NCBI RefSeq assembly: GCF_963678635.1
Contig: NC_087069.1
Span: 41,007,883-41,067,882 of the forward strand
From: Symsagittifera roscoffensis
Lineage: Eukaryota > Xenacoelomorpha > Acoela > Convolutidae
DNA: 60,000 nucleotides
Reading direction: 5' to 3'
Shown one piece after another: positions 30,701 through 38,463 of this stretch. A program made the translations under genes and the position numbers. A model generated the notes under the pieces. The model was not told the origin of the DNA. It worked only from the letters and a program-made list of their open reading frames with translations, and did not search any database. Within the stretch, counting starts at the first letter, position 1, and every line of letters begins with the position of its first letter.

Positions 30701-33700
30701 TATCGGGGGCGGCCTTCAGATTTTCGTTCTGAAGTATTTGGTGATATTTTTCTAAAACATTGAACATTTCGTCTTTTGTTTGTGATTGCATAAAAACATC
30801 GTCTAAATAGGTGATTGCGTTTTTCTTGAGTATTAGTGGTCTAAAAATTTTGCTCATAAAAGCTGAAAATGCTGCTGGTCCTATGGATATTCCATAGAAT
30901 AAGCGGTTGAATTCATATTGTTGGTTTCCGATAACAAATTGTGTTAAACGTCGTGATTGTTCATCTAGTGGCATTTGATTGTATGCACTATTCATATCGG
31001 CGGTTGTAAAGTATTTGCCGTTTATTTTTGTTAAAATAACTTGTATTGGTTCAATGGGCCAATTACATTTTGATTCATCTATAAGTGAATTGAGGTATCT
31101 AGCATCGAGAACGATTTTTAATGATTCTCCTTTAGCTAGAATGATAACGGGGTTGATAAATGTGTTCCCTTTTGGTTGTTCTTCTTTATTAACTGGTGAT
31201 ATAATGTTGTATTGTTCTAAAATATCGAGTAATCTGTTCACTTTATCATGTAAGTGAATTGGTACTTTACTTGCTCTCTGTTTTTTGAAAACTGCGTCTG
31301 GTTTTAACGGGAGATGTAGTGATGAACTGATTTTTCCAACATCGAATTTTGATGTTGCATAGACTGATGAATATTTAATTAGCTGTTTGGCTAATTTTTC
31401 GAATTCGTCTTGTGTTATTTGTGAATGTTGGAAATTAAACATTGTTAAAAATTTTTGTTGGTCCTCTGTGTAGTTACTTATGTTGAATGTAGGTTTGAAA
31501 TATGGAGTTTTTGTGAAATAATCCGTATTTCTGTTTTCGTTACTTATTATATTATTTATAGATAATTCTTCATTAAGAATTGTAGATTGGCAAATATCTA
31601 GTAATTGGAGTATATTATTTACGCGATAGGCTTTTTCGTGTATTGGTGATATTGTAGCGTTGGTTTCACAATATCCTAAAAGTCCTAAAGGTAATGTTAC
31701 TTGGTAAGGTGTGTTGTTATAGACATGTAAGGAAATGATATCTGAATTCGAATTTTTCAAATATTTTATGGATGATATTGTGATTTTGAAAAATTTGTGA
31801 ATAGGTTTGAATTCAAATTCTGACATATAAAATTTTTGTTTGTTTTGTTCTTTATCATATTGGTGAACTTGTTTGATTGAAAAATTATAGATATTTCCTG
31901 ATAGTGGTTTTAGGTGTTTTCTTTGTTGGTTAAATATCGGGTAGAATTTTGAAAAGAATGGTGGTTGTTTATTTAATCTTTGAAAAAATGTTAAGGATGT
32001 TTCTTTTGTTTTTGTATATTTATCTTTGATTAATATTTTACTATTTAGTATGTTAATTGTTGGTATATACTTCGAAATAAATGGTATTCCAATGATATTA
32101 TATTTAATGTCAGTGATATGGAATATTTGTTTAAATGGCTTATTTAAAATTTTGCTTTGTTCCATTGTTCTGGTGGGGAGGAGAAATAATTGGATTTTTC
32201 CGTAGTTTATCAATGTTGATCCTTGTGCTGTTGCTAGTTTGCTGGAGGTTTCAAGAGGTGTTAGCTTTGGGTGTAAGGTTTTTATTTCATTCCATGTGGG
32301 GATGTTTATTATGTTTGATTCTGCTCCTGAATCAATTAAAAAATCTATTTCAAGGTCTGGTGGTTGAAATTCTTTATTTCTTGGGCTTTCTAAGAGAAAT
32401 GGTATTGTCCAAATTTTTTCCTTGGGTTGTTCTTTTTGTATATTTTGATAAATGTGGTTTGTATTCAAGCATTTTGTTTTGGTATTTTTATTGGTTTGAT
32501 TTGTAGTGTTAATCTCATTTGTTTCTTGTGTCGTTGGTGTGGAATTTATGGGTGTAGTGTAATAATTTTGAAGAAATTCTGATTGATTTTCATATATGTG
32601 TGATGAAAAGGGTTGTTCATATATGACAGATTCATAGTCATTTTCGAGTTTTATCATATTGATAGAAAGAGTGTTTTCTGTATCACTTTCTGAATCTGAT
32701 GATGTACAGTTTATTTGATTGAGTTGTAACGTATCAGTTACTGTGTTATCAATACCTGGAGGGTCTGATGTTGTTTCTGGATTAGATTGTACTTGATTGA
32801 TTTGTCTTTGATGTTTAGGTGTACTACTTCTGTGGCGATTATTGGAATTATTATAGTTATTATTATTCCGGTGTGGTGATTGGGAATAATTTCTATAACG
32901 ATTATTATAACTTGGGTGTCGATTTTGTGAATTATTTTGCGATCTGTTTTGGTAATTATTGTTTGGTCTGTTATAGTTCGATCTATTATATGAGTTATTC
33001 CTTGATTGATTGTTCGGGTAATTCTGGTTTCGGTTGTTTGAATAACTTCTATTTCGATTATAGGAGTAGTTTCTATTCCTATTGTATGATGAATTTCGTG
33101 ATTGGTTGTTTGGATAGTAGTTATTTCTTGATTGGGAATTAGATCTAGAAACAAATCGTTGTGTATTTGAATTTGATCTGGAGTAGTTATTTCGACTATT
33201 AGGTCTATTGTAGTGATTTTGTGATGAATTATTCGTGTTTCTTCGTTCTGGTGATCTTCCTCTATAACTTGAGTTATATGGTGATTGATTTCTTGTATAA
33301 TTTGTATTGTTCGGGAGTGGTTTTCCTGAACTGTTGTTGCTGTAAACTGTTTTGTTCGGTAGATTTTGATCTTTTTTCATGTATTGATAGAATGATTTAT
33401 TTGGTTCTTTATATTTTTGAGGTTTATTTTGATTGTCTTGCTGTTTTTGTCTACATTCGGAAATACTATGTCCGTATCGTCGGCAATAATTACACCATTT
33501 TTTGAAAGATGGTTTGCCTTTAAAGTTTGGGTTCTTTTCGTAAATATTGAGTATTTCAGTGATTTTTTCAACGAGGTCTGTCTCTGATTCCTGTATATTA
33601 TTAATATTAGTGGGAGTCGTTTCAATTCTGTTAACGTATTGTAATTTCAGATTTTCCGTTTCTTCTAGTTTCATCGTGATTTCTGCTTGTTCTAATTTGT

Positions 33701-36017
33701 CTACTAGTTTTCGAAAATCTAAATCGGGTTCGCGAATTGAAGAAGGATGGGATGCTCTCTTTTTTATTGCTATTTTCCTTAATTGTGGTGTTAAGGTCAT
33801 CATTAAGATTTCTGTCATCTTTGTGTTTTTATAGTCATGTGTATTTAATGAATATGCTTTTCGAACTAGTGTTTCGATTCGTACTGCTATTTGCTTGATG
33901 GTTTCGTTTGGTAATCTGCGAATTTCATTACATAAAACTCTTTGTTGTTGTTTGTTTCTTTCGGAGTCAAACATTTTTGAAAATTCCTGTGTAAACCTTT
34001 TCCAGTTTGATTTTATTTCTAGAGGTAGTACTGAAAACCATTTTTGGGCTGCGCCATCTAAGGTTGTTTGTATTAACGCTGTGCGTCGATGTATCCAATT
34101 TTGATGTAGTGGCGTATTAATTGGTTCAGGTCCAATATTTAAAATCAGGTTTGCTGTTACTGCATTTAAATAATCTTCTACAGAATATTCAGGGTCTGTT
34201 CCTGTGAAAACCACTAAAGGTTTGTTTGATGTTATTGATGATCCACCCATAAGGTATGGATTCATTGTCATTTGTAATGATTCTGCTGCATTTGGCATTT
34301 GAGAAAAATTTGAAAGTTGGTTTCTTGTTATTTCATGTTGTTGGAGATAATATGGGAGTGGTATTTCATTTTGCATTTGTGATGCTTGATACGAGTGTGC
34401 AGTCATTGGATTTTGTTGTTGAATTGGTTGAAAAGATTGTGTATTAATTAGATTTTGTTGTTGAATTGGTTGTTGATGTTGTGCATCTATTGGTTGTGGA
34501 GAAAAATTTCTATGATTTGTACGTGTTTTCTGTATTCCTTGTCTACGATATTCTTGAGTATTTGGTGCAAATATATCTGGTTGTAAGAAATCATCATCTG
34601 AGGATAAATAATCCATTTGATAAGATGTCTGTTTTTTATTTTTATTTTGTTGAAAAAATGGGTAATTTTCACTGTGATCCTGTGGAGGATTTGTTTGGAA
34701 ATTTATTGAATTAGGTTGGGTCATTGGGTTATCCCAATTTCGAGATCTTGTATATTGGTTAAAATTTCTTTGTGGTTGATTATATGTTTTTGATGGATGT
34801 GTATAATTATAATTATGGTCTGTAAAGTTGTTTCTAGTGAATGTTTTGCGTGTTTTTGATGGTATTGTCATGGGTCTGTATGTTTGGTAATCCATATGTG
34901 AATATTTAGGGGCAACCGAAGGTTTAACGGTTGATTGTAAGGTTACCTGTGTTTGTGAAGGATTTGTATTTCTTGGTGTTGTTAAATTTGGGCGTATTGG
35001 TGAAATACTTTGTTGTGTAGTTGTTGTGTGTACAATTTCTTCATTTATGAAGTGTGATGGTGTCTGGATATCTTGTTGAGTAAGATTCCTAGTTCCATTG
35101 AGGTTTTCATTGTGTATAACTGTAGAGTTTAAACTATTATTTTGTGTATCGGGTAAAAATGTATTATAGTTTAATGGTGTTGCATCAATGGTTAATGGTA
35201 TTACTTTTACATAATCTCTTATGTAAGATATCGTACTTATTGCTTGACTTGAGATTGTTTGTGGGAAGCTTATAAATGCGGGATGAGACCATTCGGGGTC
35301 CCAAACATAATCTGATTGTTCTGTGATAGCGGTATCATCGTTCGAGTTTTGGGGTCTAAAATTTTTTCTTGCTTGTGCAATTAAATCAATATTGTGTGTG
35401 AAATAATCTATTATGAACCATGCCAAAATTTTTTGTAGATCGTGTTTTGTATGTTGTGAAACGTCGTCTTTCGTGAAATTTTCTTTAATGATGTTTAAAT
35501 AACTAGAGAGTAGTGTGATTTCATGTCGTACTCTTAAATGTTTAGATGTATCTGTCGGTGAGACATTTGTTATTGGGATTTCGTTTTCTAATATCGAAAT
35601 ATAACTATATATTATTGCGAAAACTTCATTGGTGAATATGGAGTTTGCTCTTTGTGAGTTATGATATTGGATGCTTTTTATATATTCTGAAAAAACTTTT
35701 GAAAATTCTAAATCAAGATCGTCTGTTTGAATTGTATATTTTCTATTATTATGGTTTGGTGAGGTGAATTCTATGGAGTAGATTCCATACTGTTGTGTTA
35801 TGTTGCATATATCTTTTAAGTAGTGGTCTATGATTTGTCTTTTGATTTTTACATCTGGGAACTCTGTTTTACATGGACTGATTCCGGGTTCAAATAAATT
35901 TAATAGTAAATTTTTGCAAAATATATGCTGTCCTCTATCGGTGGTTGCATCTACTATAAAAGGAAAGATTTCATCATCATCTGGACTTTCTTCACCTGGA
36001 GTGTGCGTTGAGCTCAT
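27795..36017 (-). CDS. Gag-Pol polyprotein, 2740 aa in a single frame
   Basis: One uninterrupted frame. N-terminal ~600 residues are Asn/Gln/Pro-rich and disordered. The Gag core follows (from about residue 600, VVFTGTDPEYSVEDYLNAV, later GAAQKWFSVLP and FSKMFDSE). A CCHC knuckle lies near 841 (CNYCRRYGHSISEC). An Arg/Asn/Ser/Tyr repeat spans about 930-1065. Protease follows (FLIDSGAESN, near 1227), RT with YLDD near 1736, RNase H (MCDASNFGIG, near 1886), an integrase HHCC module (near 2249-2290) and the D-D-E core (FDTKGP near 2318, VTDNGTEF near 2379, GLVEGMN near 2417), then a basic tail. Gag and Pol share one frame without frameshift or stop, so the ratio must be set some other way. All catalytic residues are present, so this copy may be active. 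Family: Ty3/gypsy. Confidence 0.95.
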   Translation of the reverse strand: MSSTHTPGEESPDDDEIFPFIVDATTDRGQHIFCKNLLLNLFEPGISPCKTEFPDVKIKRQIIDHYLKDICNITQQYGIYSIEFTSPNHNNRKYTIQTDDLDLEFSKVFSEYIKSIQYHNSQRANSIFTNEVFAIIYSYISILENEIPITNVSPTDTSKHLRVRHEITLLSSYLNIIKENFTKDDVSQHTKHDLQKILAWFIIDYFTHNIDLIAQARKNFRPQNSNDDTAITEQSDYVWDPEWSHPAFISFPQTISSQAISTISYIRDYVKVIPLTIDATPLNYNTFLPDTQNNSLNSTVIHNENLNGTRNLTQQDIQTPSHFINEEIVHTTTTQQSISPIRPNLTTPRNTNPSQTQVTLQSTVKPSVAPKYSHMDYQTYRPMTIPSKTRKTFTRNNFTDHNYNYTHPSKTYNQPQRNFNQYTRSRNWDNPMTQPNSINFQTNPPQDHSENYPFFQQNKNKKQTSYQMDYLSSDDDFLQPDIFAPNTQEYRRQGIQKTRTNHRNFSPQPIDAQHQQPIQQQNLINTQSFQPIQQQNPMTAHSYQASQMQNEIPLPYYLQQHEITRNQLSNFSQMPNAAESLQMTMNPYLMGGSSITSNKPLVVFTGTDPEYSVEDYLNAVTANLILNIGPEPINTPLHQNWIHRRTALIQTTLDGAAQKWFSVLPLEIKSNWKRFTQEFSKMFDSERNKQQQRVLCNEIRRLPNETIKQIAVRIETLVRKAYSLNTHDYKNTKMTEILMMTLTPQLRKIAIKKRASHPSSIREPDLDFRKLVDKLEQAEITMKLEETENLKLQYVNRIETTPTNINNIQESETDLVEKITEILNIYEKNPNFKGKPSFKKWCNYCRRYGHSISECRQKQQDNQNKPQKYKEPNKSFYQYMKKDQNLPNKTVYSNNSSGKPLPNNTNYTRNQSPYNSSYRGRSPERRNTNNSSQNHYNRPNSRNNYSRSNSNTQRFVSRSNSQSRNNYYPNNQSRNSSYNRNRNYSYNRNRSYSNNRNQNYPNNQSRNNSYNRSNYNRPNNNYQNRSQNNSQNRHPSYNNRYRNYSQSPHRNNNNYNNSNNRHRSSTPKHQRQINQVQSNPETTSDPPGIDNTVTDTLQLNQINCTSSDSESDTENTLSINMIKLENDYESVIYEQPFSSHIYENQSEFLQNYYTTPINSTPTTQETNEINTTNQTNKNTKTKCLNTNHIYQNIQKEQPKEKIWTIPFLLESPRNKEFQPPDLEIDFLIDSGAESNIINIPTWNEIKTLHPKLTPLETSSKLATAQGSTLINYGKIQLFLLPTRTMEQSKILNKPFKQIFHITDIKYNIIGIPFISKYIPTINILNSKILIKDKYTKTKETSLTFFQRLNKQPPFFSKFYPIFNQQRKHLKPLSGNIYNFSIKQVHQYDKEQNKQKFYMSEFEFKPIHKFFKITISSIKYLKNSNSDIISLHVYNNTPYQVTLPLGLLGYCETNATISPIHEKAYRVNNILQLLDICQSTILNEELSINNIISNENRNTDYFTKTPYFKPTFNISNYTEDQQKFLTMFNFQHSQITQDEFEKLAKQLIKYSSVYATSKFDVGKISSSLHLPLKPDAVFKKQRASKVPIHLHDKVNRLLDILEQYNIISPVNKEEQPKGNTFINPVIILAKGESLKIVLDARYLNSLIDESKCNWPIEPIQVILTKINGKYFTTADMNSAYNQMPLDEQSRRLTQFVIGNQQYEFNRLFYGISIGPAAFSAFMSKIFRPLILKKNAITYLDDVFMQSQTKDEMFNVLEKYHQILQNENLKAAPDKSHFFLTRVKFLGHNIERKTITPLKSRIDAIQKLQPPTNKKKIQEFLGMLNFLSKYVYKMQLYLRPFYNILRQQNNFEWNTEHQTRFEEIKKLLTEQISNTIPDSNQPFYAMCDASNFGIGAALLQSHNGTNKMNLISANSRLFTQAELRLSTLMRECTAIIYTLTEYEFLILGSKHPTVLFTDHKPIIFLFTQKSNPNHRVYRFQLILMKFPNLHIVWTAGKNLALPDTLSRNTPPELLTRKTTVEIPKNIKFYLAENETSPRLECKYAVKTDIEQSQINSLQHFPLYLDCQNNHYEVDLLGTSTFKPIPYSQWIKNNTQQKRTKQHPPKKDHFPLIEKEDLTDKINLSGPQTNDSKYTINQVFDLHDPLDTIPLSKFEIENIFLHLTETITISTLKQYQNLDPIIRQLKSWHKYKTKPVKADSTILGNKTLLRYFRKFNNTTINENTDLLEYNLNESTVPCLPLSMILIAFNISHTQNIKGHSGSEKTYSNFIQNFYFPNAPIWIKVLCNDCIVCQLNKPYPNQKQIAQKQDFKGQSLYFNHRISFDTKGPISPSSEGNSYIMVIVDAFTHYVALNPVPHCNAYYAYTTLYEHWIAKFGLPEILVTDNGTEFINNEIITLCHLYNIKHKPRTSHAPWTNGLVEGMNRSLQEYLRCIINGNDTKYTEWSADVKLFPLAYNSQITTTLGMSPYEMVFNQKPRKPIMFTANSHKNAQGYCQPNKDSICYNLPLHTHDEDHFHHPQILKLASGTHTEWILNRDKKHNEIYQKITKKLLQRQNINEQINSRFTPASELKIGTFVLIPNFNTQKGISKKLQPLRKGPYQIIAKPTDVTYKITDSNKKEIVQHRNNLLPYYPKEYALRELTQLYSFTGLKIIQNEQHLKNTEQNDNPTENQNTKPIATKINTQNHKESPKQRKNRKMTEQIIPQEQIDKSENRKTTRLRNQPRKNYKIFIPQSKILKKVEFQK

Positions 36018-36459
36018 TTTTTCGTTCGATGACTGTTAATATGTAATTATTAATGTGTCGAATTGGTTGATTCCAATTGTATAAATGTACTGGTTTGTGT
36101 TTATACTGCTTTTTTATTCTTCTTTTTCCTCTTTTTGATGAATTTGAAGTTGTTTCTGAGTCAGAAAAATATAATTGATCGTGAAGTGGGTAATTTTTAT
36201 CTATTGATTCTTTTAGTTTGTAAAGTTCGTCTAAACTGTTGGTTTCTGATTCTGAAAATGCGTTTCGATTTTTTGAAAATCTTTTTCGTGTTATTTGTCT
36301 TTGTTTCGTTATTATTTTTCTTTTTAGTGTTTGTCGTTTTGTTCGAATGTATCCAACTGTTTGTGTATGAGGTGTGATTACAAGGTCGTATTTTTTGTTA
36401 TCTATTTCACAATTGTGTAAAACGATTGTTTGTTTATTTCCTAGGTTTTTAAATGACAT
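35992..36459 (-). CDS. 155-aa basic protein upstream of and overlapping gag
   Basis: Starts at ATG 36457-36459 and runs 26 bases past the gag-pol start in another frame. Two Lys/Arg-rich clusters (RTKRQTLKRKIITKQRQITR, SKRGKRRIKKQYKHK) flank an acidic Ser/Glu stretch with FSDSETTSNSS. No signal peptide or membrane segment. The charge pattern suggests an RNA-binding or nuclear regulatory protein, but I recognise no family. Its 3' overlap with gag and its place as first main ORF suggest either a leaky-scanning pair or a frameshift fusion. Ribosomes that bypass its ATG could start at 36017. Confidence 0.65.
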   Translation of the reverse strand: MSFKNLGNKQTIVLHNCEIDNKKYDLVITPHTQTVGYIRTKRQTLKRKIITKQRQITRKRFSKNRNAFSESETNSLDELYKLKESIDKNYPLHDQLYFSDSETTSNSSKRGKRRIKKQYKHKPVHLYNWNQPIRHINNYILTVIERKNELNAHSR

Positions 36460-36976
36460 AAGGTTTAGGATGACGGATGCAAAAGGTTGTTAAATGATTT
36501 CTATTTTCTTAAACTGTTAGTTCTTACGATTTTTTGGTTAGCTTAACCTGGGTCTATTTGTTCAGGGTTGGAGAGAAAAGTATATCGATTCCGAAGAATG
36601 ATTTTTTACTTTCTCGTGGCTAGTATAAGTTAAGGTGTTAACTTACTTAATCTTACTTAGGGGTAGTGATTGTGTTCAAGGGTTGGAGAATAGTAAATCG
36701 ATCCACAAGGTTCAGGTATAATTAGAACGCGAGTAGTTCGTTAGATACTATTTTAAACTTACTAAGTCTAAGATTTATCCTGGGTCTGGTAAGAGGGGGG
36801 GTCAAGTGAAGGATGAATAACCGAAGTTCTTCACTGTTTATCCTAATTTGAATGATTAGTTTTGTTTGAAAATTTCTATTAGTCTTGGGTCTTTAGAAAG
36901 GGTTGGGTAGTGAATCGACGTTTGAGGTCGTTAGACACTAATTAAGTGGGTGGGGGAGAACAAAGTTGTTCTGTTT

Positions 36977-37061
36977 GATCCAAGGATAAGCCTTGATGAT
37001 CAAATTTGAAATTTAATTAAGTAGAAAATGATTTAAGATCCAAGGATAAGCCTTGATGATC
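36977..37061. repeat. Duplicated 25-bp hairpin sequence in the leader
   Basis: Both copies contain CAAGG-ATAAG-CCTTG (perfect 5-bp stem) flanked by GATC, 60 bp apart, at 36977-37001 and 37037-37061. Confidence 0.85.
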
Positions 37062-37392
37062 TGGTTTTAAAATTAAGTGAATTTAAGTTTTAATAAAATT
37101 TTAAATGTGTGTAAAGGAAAGATTTAGTGTTTTGATGATATTAGTGGGTTTATGATTGCTGTTATGTTTTAGATGATGGAGCTGGAACAACAGGATGATT
37201 TATGATTACTAACCATTTATTGTCATGCTACTAATTTTTATTTTTTATTTTTCAATAAATATTTTTCAAACATGTTTTGTATATTACTGCAGAGTTTTAG
37301 GAAAACGATCTTAGATCTTTTTATCAATCGTTATTGTATATTAATAATTTTGTTTAGCGCCTGAAATGATTTTGAAGATTAACTTCAAGGTT

Positions 37393-37626
37393 TTATGTTT
37401 GCAAATGAAAATCTAAATTCATTGCCAGTAGTATTCTAAATATAAAAGTTTGTTCTGGTTTTTGCCTAACTATCATATAGCTATATGGCAAGTTTCTACT
37501 TTGTCGTATGTCGTCTCTGGTTCGAGGTCTTCTTCCAATTCCGGGTAGTTCTGTTATGGTTCGGAATATTGGCTCTGATCTATTGAGTCGTAGAGACATT
37601 TCGATTAAATTATTGTCGTATAACAT
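37393..37626 (-). CDS. Hypothetical 77-aa leader ORF
   Basis: First ATG-started frame after the primer site (ATG at 37624-37626, about 88 bases downstream of the LTR). The product is basic in the middle (GIGRRPRTRDDIRQSRN) and resembles nothing I know. Two GT words that could serve as splice donors lie inside (around CAAA|GTAGAA and ATA|GTTAGG). So it could be the first coding exon for the Met-less frames downstream, or a chance ORF in an untranslated leader. No direct evidence for translation. Confidence 0.3.
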   Translation of the reverse strand: MLYDNNLIEMSLRLNRSEPIFRTITELPGIGRRPRTRDDIRQSRNLPYSYMIVRQKPEQTFIFRILLAMNLDFHLQT

Positions 37627-37689
37627 TTTGTAAATGTTTTTGTCTAATTTCTAATCTATTTTGGTTAATTCTAAGCTATTAAGGTCTTG

Positions 37690-37711
37690 TTCGAGACTTA
37701 TGGTCGCACCA
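37690..37711 (-). promoter_or_regulatory. Candidate primer binding site
   Basis: Two bases after the 5' LTR, the element strand reads TGGTGCGACCATAAG. TGG is the expected complement of a tRNA CCA end. I cannot name the tRNA from memory of common tRNA 3' ends. The position fits a primer site, the identity is open. Confidence 0.5.
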
Positions 37712-37713
37712 GA

Positions 37714-38123
37714 TGAGTTAGGACCGAGTTGGTTAACTCATAGAGTAATTTCGGATAGGGTACACCGTCTGCTCGTCACGCTATCTTATTTTCGGCCGGA
37801 TAGATTCGTGCAACTTCTTAGTCTAATACCGATCCTAATCTTACTCTTATACTATCTAGTCTCAGGTTGTTTAACTAGTCTCTGCTAGGCTCAATAGATC
37901 TAGGGTATACTGGTTTATTGCGGCTGCTGAAGTGCTCGGGAGAGTCCAACTAATTTCTAAGTTAAATTCAAATCTCTCTGGTGCTGAAATTACAAGTAAC
38001 TTCAGCACTTACAAATAAGTGGGTTGTTAGTTAGATGGATCATGATTGGTTAATATTAAATACTTTACATTGGTAAAATATCTAAATTATCCAATCATAA
38101 AATGTAGTTTAGATCAGGTTCCA
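37714..38123 (-). repeat. 5' LTR of the large element
   Basis: 410 bp. In element direction it starts TGGAACCTGATC and ends CCTAACTCA. It should hold the promoter. A CCAAT word occurs near its start. An AATAAA (complement at 37914-37919) lies past the middle. Identical by eye to 19269-19678. Confidence 0.95.
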
Positions 38124-38127
38124 GTTT
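38124..38127. repeat. Target site duplication (GTTT), right
   Basis: GTTT right after the CA end of the LTR, partner of 19265-19268. Confidence 0.85.
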
Positions 38128-38155
38128 TGTCCGAATAATTTAAATCAGCACTGTA
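38128..38155. mobile_element. Right tip of the interrupted palindromic MITE
   Basis: Reads tgtccgaataatttaaatca then gcactg and TA. This is the inverted complement of the left tip at 18563, with one mismatch, and shows the retroelement landed inside the MITE terminal repeat. Confidence 0.8.
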
Positions 38156-38277
38156 CACTTTTAAACACTTATTTTTACTAAATCAATGCTATAAAATGAA
38201 AATGGCGAAAAACTGTTTGAATTCATCTGCCATGAATGAAATAATGTACTAGTATTTCGTTTTTCAGATTAGCCTCA

Positions 38278-38463
38278 ATGTCTCAAACTTCGATCGATTT
38301 GCAGAGTGAGGTGAATTTAGCAGTTGATCTTCTACACAAACTGAAGCACAATAACGAACTCAATCCGGCTAAGGCAGATGCGCTAATTTCTGTTCTAGAG
38401 AGTCCCTTTTTCAATGCAGTCAGAGAAGTTTATGAGCACGTTTACCAGACAGTTGAAGTGCAG
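38278..38463 (+). CDS. LIN7: LIN7 coding exon 1 (L27 domain)
   Basis: 62 codons, from MSQTSIDLQ to QTVEVQ. Acceptor ag at 38266-38267 before the 5' untranslated stub, donor gtaaatg at 38464. Confidence 0.93.

Larger units (their letters stand above)
36460..37689 (-). promoter_or_regulatory. Leader (5' untranslated) region of the large element, with iterated motifs
   Basis: 1.23 kb between primer site and first main ORF. It holds three degenerate copies of a gggttggagag...atcgatt word (+ strand 36565-36592, 36680-36704, 36900-36920), each near a 'tgggtct' or 'ttcaa' word, and two exact copies of a 25-bp hairpin-forming sequence (36977-37001, 37037-37061). Such arrays are typical places for packaging or translation signals, which is inference only. 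A 77-codon ORF sits at its start (see 37393-37626). Confidence 0.6.
19269..38123 (-). mobile_element. 18.9-kb Ty3/gypsy retrovirus-like element with env and accessory ORF train, apparently intact
   Basis: Two 410-bp LTRs (19269-19678 and 37714-38123) look identical by eye, begin TG and end CA, and are flanked by GTTT on both sides (19265-19268, 38124-38127). Removing the element restores the MITE arm exactly. Internal order on the - strand: primer site, 1.25-kb leader, 155-aa basic ORF, 2740-aa Gag-Pol in one frame, an intercistronic stretch, six chained frames ending with env and a 601-aa ORF, 1.5-kb 3' region, polypurine end. The pol order (protease, RT, RNase H, integrase) is Ty3/gypsy. 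An env-type ORF makes it errantivirus-like. Identical LTRs and open frames indicate very recent insertion. Confidence 0.93.

Noticed and set aside
32819-33142. 107-aa + strand frame rich in Tyr/Phe/Asn
   Set aside because: It is the complement of the Arg/Asn/Ser repeat of Gag; a shadow frame.
32100-37100. Possible CRISPR or satellite array in the T-rich + strand of the large element
   Set aside because: Repetition comes from the low-complexity Gag coding sequence and a few leader motifs; no regular repeat-spacer pattern.
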